From contig CALZHX010000196.1 of assembly GCA_945787435.1 (NCBI GenBank), positions 1-5,480 of the forward strand: a stretch of 5,480 nucleotides of DNA, in the 5' to 3' direction. The stretch's first letter is position 1, and each line of letters begins with the position of its first letter. Both the position numbers and the translations under genes were made by a program. Below are positions 1-5,480 of this stretch, piece after piece. The notes under the pieces were generated by a model, which had not been told where the DNA came from, ran no database searches, and saw nothing but the letters and a program-made list of their open reading frames with translations. The DNA is from an uncultured Woeseiaceae bacterium (GTDB taxonomy: Bacteria; Pseudomonadota; Gammaproteobacteria; Steroidobacterales; Woeseiaceae).

Positions 1-222
1 AATTACAAAAAGGGCAGTCGGCTTGTCAATTTTGAGCCAGTGGGTGCGCACGTCGCGTTTATGCATATTCATGGACACCACCGGCTCGACGAAAGCGGGC
101 GGTAAATCCGAGTTGGCAATCTGCATCTGGAGCAGCTCTGACTGAGACAAGCAACCAAACAAAAACAGACTTGCCACTCCGGCCATAAATATCGAGAAAT
201 ACATTCGAGATACAGCATTCAT
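1..222 (-). CDS. Putative lipoprotein, N-terminal part only (runs off left edge)
   Basis: An open frame of 74 codons runs from an ATG at 222 to the window edge with no stop, so the 3' end is missing. The N-terminus is a classic lipoprotein signal: a short n-region with Arg6, a hydrophobic stretch at about residues 8-22, and a lipobox LFGC ending at Cys24. This predicts cleavage by signal peptidase II and lipidation of Cys24. Residue 25 is Leu and residue 26 is Ser, with no Asp at +2, so outer-membrane sorting is more likely than inner-membrane retention, by the enterobacterial rule. The mature part seen so far (residues 24-74) contains a stretch rich in Met, His, Lys and Arg at about 51-62, and I recognise no family. 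I preferred the first ATG because an alternative start at residue 7 (position 204) would lose the only positive charge of the n-region. Neither start has a good Shine-Dalgarno. The gene is separated from the upstream peptidase gene by about 250 bp, so it may be transcribed independently. The lipoprotein call is good; the function is unknown. Confidence 0.72.
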   Translation of the reverse strand, partial: MNAVSRMYFSIFMAGVASLFLFGCLSQSELLQMQIANSDLPPAFVEPVVSMNMHKRDVRTHWLKIDKPTALFVI

Positions 223-474
223 GATACGCAACTATTTGTAGTGCGAGTCGAACTCAGTTGTATTCTTTACGCACGCTCGAACTTTATTGCTTGGCCCTTG
301 CGAGGTGGTCCTGGCCACTCAGGCGACTGTCCGCTTCGGGTCAATACCAGACGCTCAGTATACCTCGCCTGAGTGTCTGCTTTTGGGTGCTTACCGGCCG
401 CTCAGTGGGAGTGTAGAGAACGGCTGCTTACGGCCAGAAGCAGACTCCAAAAAGTCGATTTACTCGAGCTGCAA
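223..474. other. Intergenic region with structured repeat, no gene seen
   Basis: This 252-bp gap lies between the stop of the P1 peptidase gene and the start of the lipoprotein gene. Positions about 316-445 hold a palindromic element, listed separately. The part nearest the lipoprotein start (223-300) is more AT-rich and should carry the promoter of that gene, but I could not identify a convincing -35/-10 pair. An open frame beginning at 287 on the plus strand crosses this gap, but it runs antisense through the peptidase gene and reads through the palindromes, so I treat it as spurious. Confidence 0.6.
316..445. repeat. Palindromic intergenic element, copy A
   Basis: Several inverted repeats are packed into about 130 bp. 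A perfect 11-bp pair joins 316-326 (CACTCAGGCGA) with 365-375 (TCGCCTGAGTG). A second pair joins 348-358 (CAGACGCTCAG) with 369-379 (CTGAGTGTCTG), matching 10 of 11 with a 10-nt loop. A third joins 375-386 with 434-445 (CCAGAAGCAGAC), matching 11 of 12. The first two share bases 369-375 and so cannot form together. A 16-nt core at 328-343 matches 1714-1729 at 15 of 16 positions, and GAACGGCTGCTT at 418-429 recurs exactly at 1757-1768. This marks it as one of two diverged copies in the window. It resembles dispersed intergenic repeats that I associate with proteobacterial genomes and that give rise to spurious short ORFs, but I cannot name the family. It has no transposase and no clear T-tract, so a simple terminator is not supported. 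Confidence 0.65.
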
Positions 475-1662
475 CTACGGAACGCGATCGTGTTCTTTTA
501 GTATGTCGATCAATCGATCATGCGGAAGCGCGTACACAGTATTGCCATTTATCCCTGTCATTGTCCTCGCGGCGACCATGGCATTCACAATAGCCTCTTC
601 CGTCGCTTGTGCAGTCGCCAGAAAAAGTGGGCTTATCGAGTCGTTCGGAAGCATTTCGACGTCCAGAATGCCCTTCCGTGCTGCGGCGCCAGGATTAGCG
701 GTGGAGAACGCGATAAATATGTCTCCGGATCCGTTCGACGCATATCCGCCCACCTTGGATATACCCAATGGCACGCGCCTGGCTAGCCGTTTTAATTGGT
801 GTGGTAACAAGGGCGCGTCTGTCGCAACGATGACGATGATTGAACCAGTCTCTCGGTCCGTCGGCCTAAATTCCGGCATAAGATCGGACAGCTCATTTCC
901 AAGCGGCACCCCTGCGATCGTAAATGTCTCGCGGACGCCGTAGTTCGCCTGGACCAGAATGCCGATCGTGTATTCATGATCGGCTATCTCGACCTGCCGG
1001 GACGCTGTGCCGATGCCACCTTTGAACTGATGGCAAATCATCCCGGTACCACCGCCGACATTGCCTTCGGCAACCGGGCCCGATTTCGCTGACTCCAATG
1101 CACTGATTACGTGTTCCTTGGTGACGTGGAAACCGTTGATGTCGTTGAGGTCCCCATCATAAGTTTCGGCAACCACCGGAAGCGACCAGAACACATCCGG
1201 ATCATCCGGTAGTGGATCAAATAGATTATTCGCGTATTGCCACTCAATGGTTGCATCGCGAGCGACACCGACGCTGTGGGTGTTCGTGATCACGACGGGG
1301 CTTTCCAAAAAACCGGATTCTTCGACCCATGTTGTCCCTGTCATTTCTCCGTTGCCGTTCAGCGCATACCAACCGGAAAAAACAGGATCATAGGTCTTGC
1401 CACGCGGATGGACAGCGGTGACCCCGGTCCTAACCGGGCCAGACCCGACATTCAGCTTGCCATCACCAGTTATGAGCGTTGTGTGTCCGACAGTAACGCC
1501 GGCTACGTCGGTGATAGCGTTTAGCGGGCCAGGTGTGCCGGCAAATGGGATGCCAAGATCTCTGGCCCGAGTCTCGTCCTGGCCCTCAGCTACAAACGGC
1601 ATTACAAATCCAAGCAGAATTAGAAACACTTTCGCCCGAGGGCAGCACACAGCAGGAAGCAT
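475..1662 (-). CDS. P1 family (S58, DmpA/BapA-like) self-processing aminopeptidase, secreted
   Basis: This 395-aa protein belongs to the P1/DmpA family of N-terminal nucleophile hydrolases, which remove N-terminal residues from peptides, amides or beta-peptides after cutting themselves into alpha and beta chains. Family landmarks seen are GITDVAG-type N-terminal sequence (ITDVAGVTVGH, about residues 50-60), SPVVITNTHSVGVARD (121-136), the glycine-rich GNVGGGTGM (200-208) followed by FKGGIGTASR, and TGSIIVIVATDAPLLPHQ starting at 272. The predicted autocleavage site is Gly273/Ser274, giving a beta chain of 122 residues with Ser274 as nucleophile. Ser312 and Asp314 (NGSGDIF) lie 38 and 40 residues further on, the spacing I recall for the Ser and acidic catalytic residues of BapA. 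Residues 1-26 form a signal peptide (Arg9, Lys11, then a VFLILLGFV core), so a periplasmic location is likely. I chose the ATG at 1662 because GGGGGAG sits 6 nt upstream. An in-frame ATG at 1740 would add 26 residues encoded partly by a repeat element. The substrate cannot be told. There is no operon partner: gaps of 252 and 274 bp separate its neighbours. Confidence 0.9.
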   Translation of the reverse strand: MLPAVCCPRAKVFLILLGFVMPFVAEGQDETRARDLGIPFAGTPGPLNAITDVAGVTVGHTTLITGDGKLNVGSGPVRTGVTAVHPRGKTYDPVFSGWYALNGNGEMTGTTWVEESGFLESPVVITNTHSVGVARDATIEWQYANNLFDPLPDDPDVFWSLPVVAETYDGDLNDINGFHVTKEHVISALESAKSGPVAEGNVGGGTGMICHQFKGGIGTASRQVEIADHEYTIGILVQANYGVRETFTIAGVPLGNELSDLMPEFRPTDRETGSIIVIVATDAPLLPHQLKRLARRVPLGISKVGGYASNGSGDIFIAFSTANPGAAARKGILDVEMLPNDSISPLFLATAQATEEAIVNAMVAARTMTGINGNTVYALPHDRLIDILKEHDRVP

Positions 1663-1668
1663 TTGATT

Positions 1669-1675
1669 CTCCCCC
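1669..1675 (-). promoter_or_regulatory. Shine-Dalgarno that decides the peptidase start
   Basis: On the minus strand GGGGGAG is followed by the 6-nt spacer AATCAA and the ATG at 1662. This strong, well-spaced site selects 1662 over the in-frame ATGs at 1677 (which overlaps the site) and 1740 (inside the repeat). The resulting N-terminus is a normal signal peptide, which supports the choice. Confidence 0.75.
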
Positions 1676-1713
1676 ATAGAGGATTCGGAAAGAATAACAA
1701 GCCCAATGAGCCA

Positions 1714-1790
1714 TGTCCGCTTTGGGTCAGTAGCAGTCACTCAGACTATATCACCCGAACGGCTGCTTCCGAGCGCACACTAGCCGTTCG
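1714..1790. repeat. Palindromic intergenic element, copy B
   Basis: TGTCCGCTTTGGGTCA at 1714-1729 matches copy A (328-343) at 15 of 16 bases in the same orientation. The next 25 or so bases align loosely with 344-368 of copy A. GAACGGCTGCTT at 1757-1768 is identical to 418-429. Relative to copy A, about 47 bp of the interior is missing between these blocks. A perfect 9-bp inverted repeat, CGAACGGCT (1756-1764) with AGCCGTTCG (1782-1790), encloses a 17-nt loop. The element lies 50-130 bp upstream of the peptidase start and could form a hairpin in a read-through transcript from batD, but no T-run follows on either strand to make it a textbook terminator. Confidence 0.6.
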
Positions 1791-1931
1791 CCAACAGCAA
1801 AGACTGGCCGGCATTCTTCGCACATTTTGTAAGTGGACGGAGTCAATTCACTCAGTTCAACAGAGGTACCCGGATCTCTCCGATGATCGTAGGACCGGCA
1901 CGACGGGTAGATTGTCGACCGAAGTAAAGCG

Positions 1932-1947
1932 CAGCACTAGCGTGCTG
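1932..1947 (-). other. Hairpin straddling the batD stop codon
   Basis: On the minus strand CAGCAC-GCTA-GTGCTG forms a perfect 6-bp stem with a 4-nt loop, and the batD TAG (1939-1937) begins in the loop. The sequence after it (CGCTTTACTTC) is not a T-tract, so intrinsic termination is doubtful. It could stabilise the mRNA 3' end or be a chance palindrome. Confidence 0.3.
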
Positions 1948-3625
1948 GCATCAGTGGCGGTAGCTGCTCGTGGTTTTCGGTTGTTTCGACTTTGAGGACG
2001 GAGAATGAGCGGATCGCGCTGGCGAGTGCTTCGCCATCGAATTCACCGCGATTCGGCCCGTAGCTCAGACTCGACAATGCGTCGAGTTCATTGGCAAGAT
2101 CCGACGATACGCGGCCTGCCAGTGCGCCGATACTCCGCGGGGTATCTTCCGGCCATTCAAGCGCCGCCCAATCAAGCAGCGATTGTTTGACACTTGCAGC
2201 TTCTCCGGCACGCGCTGCTTTGCGCGCCGACTTCAGCAGTCGTGACTGCCGTTTGTGCAAGGGCACAGGCGCCGGCTCACGCGACTCTCGTTTAGCCGGT
2301 CGCGTCGTCCACCACCACCCCAGCAGCGTTACGAGCCATACAGCAGCCAGCAGTTCGCTGACACGCCGCCAGAATCCATCCGACATCAGGGTCGGCGCAG
2401 CGTCACCATTCGATTCTTCGTCTGCGTCTGCGCCGGCCTCGGCTGCAGTTTCGGCCCCCGCTTCGAGCAGAGGCGCTTCGCCGGACGGCTGTATCGTGAT
2501 GCTGCGCTCAGGCAATCGGGCGACTTCCCATTCTGACGTTGTAGTGTTCCACCAAGGTACTTCGAGCGCCGGCAGCGTGACGACGCCCGCCGTAACACCG
2601 ATCATTGCGTACTGGTCTTTGCGAACGCCTCGAATGCCGCCAGACGCGATGCGCCGGCTCAGTTCTGGTTTGTCGGGGTAGACATTTATGCCCGTTGCTA
2701 CGGGTGTATCCAGCGGCGGTATCTGGGTCTCGAGCTGCCCCAGCACGCTGATGGTGACGTGGCGCGTCAGCGGCTCGCCGGCCTTGACCTCACCCGGCTC
2801 TCGTGACCAGTCCTCGCTGAGCTGCAGGTCGCTCGCAGGCAGCCAAACCGCATCCGGAAATTCGGCAGGACGCGGCGGAATCGGCTGCACAGTGATGGCC
2901 CGGGGCTCCGATTCAAAGACCTTGCGGCCGGTAATTCGGCCATTTCTCAGGACACGCGCCTCGAAGCGCGCCGGCGAAATTGCGATGCTGCCGCTTTCCT
3001 GCGGAAACAACGCGTATACCCGTTCGACGACGTTGTACGCGGTGCCATCGATGACGGCCTCATAGCTGCGATCGTCTCCTGCCATTTCACTGAGTACTTC
3101 GACGCCGGTGATCGTGGGATCGCGCAGAGCTGGCTGGCGGGTCGATACAGACCGATAGATCTTGATCGTCAGCAGGACCTGGGCCTGCACATACGTCTCG
3201 TCAAAATCGACTTCGCTGGTCAGGAACACCTCGGCGACACCCGGCGGCGCGTAGCTAGGCTCACTTACTGTTATTAGCAGTGGGTCGCTCTGTTCGGTAC
3301 CAATTGAGAGCGGCGGAATCGTAATCTGACCGGCGCGCTTCGGCATCAGCACATAGGTCCAGGTTTTGCTACGCCGAATCTGGCCGTTGACAATCGTCGT
3401 ATTACTGAGCTGGCTGCCCTGCCCGATATAAAAGTCCTGCTCGAGGACCGAGACGTCTGGCTGCAGATCGATGTTTGCATCCGTGATGACCTCGAGCGTG
3501 AACGACTCATTCAGCTCGATGTCCGCGCGATCAACGCGCGTCACCACGGCGGCAAACGACTGCGCAGAAAGCAGCAGTGCCAATAATGTCATCCACACTG
3601 TCTGTCGCAGCTCGTTCCCTACCAC
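1937..3625 (-). CDS. batD: BatD family protein (aerotolerance operon), exported and membrane-anchored
   Basis: This 562-aa protein fits the BatD (oxygen tolerance) family in length, layout and operon position. Residues 1-25 are a signal peptide (LLALLLSAQSFA core, likely cut after Ala25). About 26-380 is a long, beta-rich periplasmic region with features I associate with BatD: an early VDRADIELNESFTL segment, then QDFYIGQGSQLSN near 63-75 and WTYVLMPKRAGQITIPP near 89-105. An Ala/Glu-rich linker follows (about 384-408), then one membrane helix (about 421-439, VWLVTLLGWWW) and a basic cytoplasmic tail (440-562) with a small helical region around 456-545. The start is GTG at 3625, with GAGG 7 nt upstream. 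It overlaps the stop of the batB/C fusion by 7 nt, suggesting translational coupling. An ATG at residue 12 (3592) has no good ribosome site. BatD is thought to be the periplasmic partner of the VWA proteins. Early work in Bacteroides linked the operon to oxygen tolerance, but its biochemical role is unsettled. It appears to be the last gene of the operon. Confidence 0.88.
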   Translation of the reverse strand: MVGNELRQTVWMTLLALLLSAQSFAAVVTRVDRADIELNESFTLEVITDANIDLQPDVSVLEQDFYIGQGSQLSNTTIVNGQIRRSKTWTYVLMPKRAGQITIPPLSIGTEQSDPLLITVSEPSYAPPGVAEVFLTSEVDFDETYVQAQVLLTIKIYRSVSTRQPALRDPTITGVEVLSEMAGDDRSYEAVIDGTAYNVVERVYALFPQESGSIAISPARFEARVLRNGRITGRKVFESEPRAITVQPIPPRPAEFPDAVWLPASDLQLSEDWSREPGEVKAGEPLTRHVTISVLGQLETQIPPLDTPVATGINVYPDKPELSRRIASGGIRGVRKDQYAMIGVTAGVVTLPALEVPWWNTTTSEWEVARLPERSITIQPSGEAPLLEAGAETAAEAGADADEESNGDAAPTLMSDGFWRRVSELLAAVWLVTLLGWWWTTRPAKRESREPAPVPLHKRQSRLLKSARKAARAGEAASVKQSLLDWAALEWPEDTPRSIGALAGRVSSDLANELDALSSLSYGPNRGEFDGEALASAIRSFSVLKVETTENHEQLPPLMPAR

Positions 3626-5418
3626 GGTTGCACCTCGTCGTCCGGCCAGGTGTTATTGCCATCCTGGTCCTTGCCGGTCTTTTGATATTGATAGCGGAAC
3701 TTGCGCCGCAGCAAGCCACCCGGATCATTCGGAATGCGCCGCAGCCATTGCTCCATTGCCTGTTCCTGTTCCTGCTCGCGCCGCAGCGCTTCAAGCTCTT
3801 CGGGCGTCAACTGTTGTTGAGCCAACTGCTGCTCGTTTTGCGCGGCTTCCTCGGCGGCGCGCTGCAGTTCTTCCTGCATGGCCGCAAGGTCTTCCTCGCT
3901 GGCCTCCTGGTCATCGCGCTGTGAGGCGTCACCTTCTTCCGATTGACTGTCCGACTGCGAGTTGCTGTCCTCACTCTGTTGCTCTGACTCGCTCTCACCG
4001 TCTGACTGTTCGCCTTCACCCTGCTGCTCGGATGACTCCTGCTGATCCGCTTCGCTCTGCTGTTGTTGTTCCTGAACCTGCTTTAAGAGGTCACGATTGT
4101 ACTCTGCATCTTCATTGTCTGGCTCGAGTTCCAACACCTGTTCGTAAGCGTCAATCGCGGATTCGAATTCCCCCTGGCGCGCCATCGCGTTACCGAGGTT
4201 ATAAAGGTTGCGCGTGTCTTCCTGCTCGGCGAATGCCGCAGCACTTGCCTCGTAATCTGCGGCGCGATACTTCGCAACAGCCTGCCAGTCCGGGTTTTCG
4301 AATAGTTCAGCCGCATCTTCGGCGGCACCTTCTTCGAGCAGTTGTTGCGCCTGCTGGTCTTTTGTTTGCCAGAGGTCGCTCCAAGTCGCAGCGTGTGCCT
4401 CATTGTCAGGTGGCAATAGGAAAATAAGTAAGACCGCTAGATATCCGCGCCGAAACGCCATGGCGGCAATTGGCAACAGCAACAACACGAGCCAGGGGCC
4501 CTCTTCCCGCCAATGGTCTGTCGCGAGATTCTCATCGCCTGCCTGCCGGCTGCCCGCCTCTCCGCTCAACAGGTAGTCCAGATCGCGATCATCGGTCGAC
4601 AGTACTGAATACCGTCCGCCGCCCGCTGCTGCGAGCCCGCGCAGCGAATGTTCCTCGAGACGCGGCACCGCGATCTTGCCGGACTGATCCGTAACGAAGC
4701 CGCCGCTGAGTCGCGGGATTGGCGCACCTTCAGCCGTACCGACCGCGAGTACTGACAACGTAAACCCGGAGCCCTTGAGGTCGCGGGCAATGCGTTCCGT
4801 TGCCGGAGACGAACTGCCGTCAGTGATCAGCAGAATCTCACCGACGCCGGCACCCGCCTGCTCCAGCAGTTGTCGGCCCTTGTTGATGGCCGCAATCGGA
4901 TAACTGCCACGACTCGGCATGATGTCGGTACTCAGGCTGTTGACGAGCGCGGCGATAGTGTCATTGTCTGTCGTCAGCGGCGTGACCGTAAACGCGTTAG
5001 CCGAGTACACAACGAGTGCGGTCTGACCGCTGCCACGCCGCTCGAGCATGTCGAGTATCTTCAGGCGTGCCCGCATCAGGCGGCTTGGTGCAACGTCCTG
5101 GGCATCCATTGAACGTGAAAGGTCAAGAGCAATGACGAGCGCCTGGTCGGAGCGAAACACGGGTTGCTCGACGCGCTGCCAGGCCGGACCGGCGATCGCA
5201 ACCGCGGCGATGACCCCACCGAGTCCAAGCAACCACCAGCGATAGTCGGCACGTCGGTTGGCGCTGCGTGACAAGACGTGTGGTGCGAGTGCGGCATCCA
5301 CTACGTGCTGCCAGCTACCCGGACCTAGCTTGCGCCGCGCGAGCAGAATCGTGCAGGCAATCACGGCCGGGGCAGCCCAGAGCCATTCAGGGCGCAGGAA
5401 GTGAAACTCAGCCAGCAT
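3619..5418 (-). CDS. batB: BatB/BatC fusion: VWA and TPR domain membrane protein
   Basis: This 599-aa protein joins a BatB-type von Willebrand A domain to a BatC-type TPR region. In order: MLAEFHFLRPEWLW N-terminus, typical of BatB; membrane helices at about 12-27 and 60-80; VWA domain about 92-285 with a metal site DLSRSM (Asp99, Ser101, Ser103), a Thr at 149/150 (PLTTD) and Asp200 in LLITDG; two more hydrophobic segments at 308-322 and 325-337; TPR-like helices about 376-445 (clearest repeat 406-439, LYNLGNAMARQGEFESAIDAY); a Gln/Glu/Ser/Asp-rich, largely disordered linker about 447-555; and a conserved tail QWLRRIPNDPGGLLRRKFRY (557-576). In many bacteria BatB and BatC are separate genes. 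The fused form is common in gammaproteobacteria. Both metal-site motifs look intact, so cation-dependent ligand binding is plausible. The complex probably sits in the inner membrane and is linked to an upstream MoxR-type ATPase. I chose ATG 5418 because AGGAG lies 9 nt upstream and the protein then begins as its family does. An earlier in-frame ATG at 5475 would add a Cys/Trp-rich stretch that overlaps the upstream gene. It overlaps that gene by 11 nt and batD by 7 nt. Confidence 0.92.
   Translation of the reverse strand: MLAEFHFLRPEWLWAAPAVIACTILLARRKLGPGSWQHVVDAALAPHVLSRSANRRADYRWWLLGLGGVIAAVAIAGPAWQRVEQPVFRSDQALVIALDLSRSMDAQDVAPSRLMRARLKILDMLERRGSGQTALVVYSANAFTVTPLTTDNDTIAALVNSLSTDIMPSRGSYPIAAINKGRQLLEQAGAGVGEILLITDGSSSPATERIARDLKGSGFTLSVLAVGTAEGAPIPRLSGGFVTDQSGKIAVPRLEEHSLRGLAAAGGGRYSVLSTDDRDLDYLLSGEAGSRQAGDENLATDHWREEGPWLVLLLLPIAAMAFRRGYLAVLLIFLLPPDNEAHAATWSDLWQTKDQQAQQLLEEGAAEDAAELFENPDWQAVAKYRAADYEASAAAFAEQEDTRNLYNLGNAMARQGEFESAIDAYEQVLELEPDNEDAEYNRDLLKQVQEQQQQSEADQQESSEQQGEGEQSDGESESEQQSEDSNSQSDSQSEEGDASQRDDQEASEEDLAAMQEELQRAAEEAAQNEQQLAQQQLTPEELEALRREQEQEQAMEQWLRRIPNDPGGLLRRKFRYQYQKTGKDQDGNNTWPDDEVQPW
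3633..3636 (-). promoter_or_regulatory. Shine-Dalgarno for the batD GTG start
   Basis: GAGG on the minus strand lies inside the last codons of the batB/C fusion, with a 7-nt spacer to the GTG at 3625. It supports the GTG over the ATG 11 codons later, and implies that batD is translated by ribosomes already on the upstream gene. Confidence 0.55.
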
Positions 5419-5480
5419 CGGCTTCTGCTCCTGCCAGGCGACGCAGTGCCAGGCTCCGCAACAGGCTGACGACACAAAGG
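5408..5480 (-). CDS. C-terminal tail of the upstream gene, probably BatA (VWA protein)
   Basis: The minus-strand frame starting at 5479 reads LCVVSLLRSLALRRLAGAEADAG and stops with TGA at 5410-5408. This overlaps the ATG of the batB/C fusion by 11 nt. Only 23 codons are visible, so no domain can be assigned from sequence. The short hydrophobic stretch followed by Arg-rich residues would fit the end of a membrane helix and cytoplasmic tail, as in BatA proteins. The identification rests mainly on the usual gene order moxR, DUF58, (DUF4381), batA, batB, batD. The close overlap supports membership of the same operon. A different frame could in principle be the coding one, but the frame beginning at 5480 runs on without a stop past the batB start and the third is the extended batB frame. 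Confidence 0.55.
   Translation of the reverse strand, partial: LCVVSLLRSLALRRLAGAEADAG
5428..5432 (-). promoter_or_regulatory. Shine-Dalgarno for the batB/C fusion
   Basis: AGGAG on the minus strand is followed by a 9-nt spacer and the ATG at 5418. It lies within the coding end of the upstream gene and supports 5418 over the ATG at 5475. Confidence 0.6.

Larger units (their letters stand above)
1663..1936. other. Intergenic region between batD and the peptidase gene
   Basis: This 274-bp gap lies between the batD stop and the peptidase start. It contains repeat copy B (about 1714-1790), listed separately, and the peptidase Shine-Dalgarno. The stretch from about 1791 to 1930 shows no gene that I can support. 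Short plus-strand frames here have no plausible start context or recognisable product. The peptidase promoter must lie here if the gene is not read through from the bat operon. The best hexamer pair I found was poor, so I do not annotate it. Confidence 0.55.

Noticed and set aside
450..474. Possible terminator after the peptidase stop (TCGA-GTAAA-TCGA then CTTTTT on the minus strand)
   Set aside because: The stem is only 4 bp and AT-containing, too weak for an intrinsic terminator despite the five Ts that follow.
287..943. Plus-strand open frame of 218 codons
   Set aside because: It reads through the palindromic element and then antisense to the peptidase gene, whose family motifs are unmistakable on the other strand. 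The product has no recognisable domain.
1676..1712. Possible promoter for the peptidase (CGGACA with TATTCT on the minus strand)
   Set aside because: Each hexamer matches the sigma-70 consensus at only about four of six positions, and the -35-like part lies within the repeat core. This is too weak to annotate.
2091..2681. Plus-strand open frame of 196 codons inside batD
   Set aside because: It is antisense to the conserved batD reading frame, with Ser/Ala/Arg-rich low-complexity composition typical of a shadow frame in GC-rich DNA.
3955..4080. Repetitive-looking DNA that might be a tandem repeat or short-repeat array
   Set aside because: It is the Ser/Gln/Glu/Asp-rich linker of the BatB/C fusion. 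The codons are biased but there is no regular repeat and spacer pattern, so it is neither a CRISPR array nor a satellite.
3471..4427. Plus-strand open frame of 318 codons opposite the batB/C and batD junction
   Set aside because: It is an Arg/Pro/Ala/His-rich shadow of the repetitive linker codons and crosses two genes with strong family evidence.
5419..5475. Earlier in-frame ATG for the BatB/C fusion at 5475
   Set aside because: The 19 extra residues are Cys/Trp-rich, overlap the upstream gene, and precede the well-placed AGGAG and the typical MLAEFHFLRP start.

Overview
The window looks like chromosomal DNA from a Gram-negative bacterium, probably a gammaproteobacterium with moderately high GC, perhaps a marine or sediment lineage. 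The main support is a Bat (aerotolerance-type) operon in which one gene fuses BatB (von Willebrand A domain) to BatC (TPR), followed by batD. Signal peptides and a lipobox indicate a periplasm and outer envelope. The taxonomic placement is inference, since no rRNA or tRNA is present. All supported genes lie on the minus strand, so transcription runs from right to left.

Right side (5480 down to 1937): the 3' tail of an upstream gene, probably the VWA protein BatA, ends inside the start of a 599-aa BatB/BatC fusion. The fusion has N-terminal membrane segments, a VWA domain with an intact DxSxS metal site, two more membrane segments, TPR, a long Gln/Glu/Ser/Asp-rich linker and a conserved C-terminal motif. 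Its stop overlaps the GTG start of batD, which encodes a 562-aa secreted and membrane-anchored protein. The 11-nt and 7-nt overlaps suggest translational coupling. The products probably form one envelope complex of two VWA proteins, a TPR module and the BatD ectodomain. In characterised operons such complexes work with a MoxR-type AAA+ ATPase, which would lie upstream, outside this window.

Middle (1662 to 475): a separate gene for a secreted P1-family (MEROPS S58, DmpA/BapA-like) self-processing aminopeptidase. The Gly-Ser autocleavage site and the predicted catalytic residues are visible. The gene lies between two intergenic regions, each holding a diverged copy of the same palindromic non-coding element in the same orientation (about 316-445 and 1714-1790). 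The right copy also creates a misleading upstream ATG for this gene.

Left edge (222 to 1): the 5' end of a lipoprotein gene of unknown function that runs off the window.

I found no CRISPR array, transposase, RNA gene or convincing new defence system. The most unusual feature is the pair of structured repeat copies around the peptidase gene, which contain competing inverted repeats.
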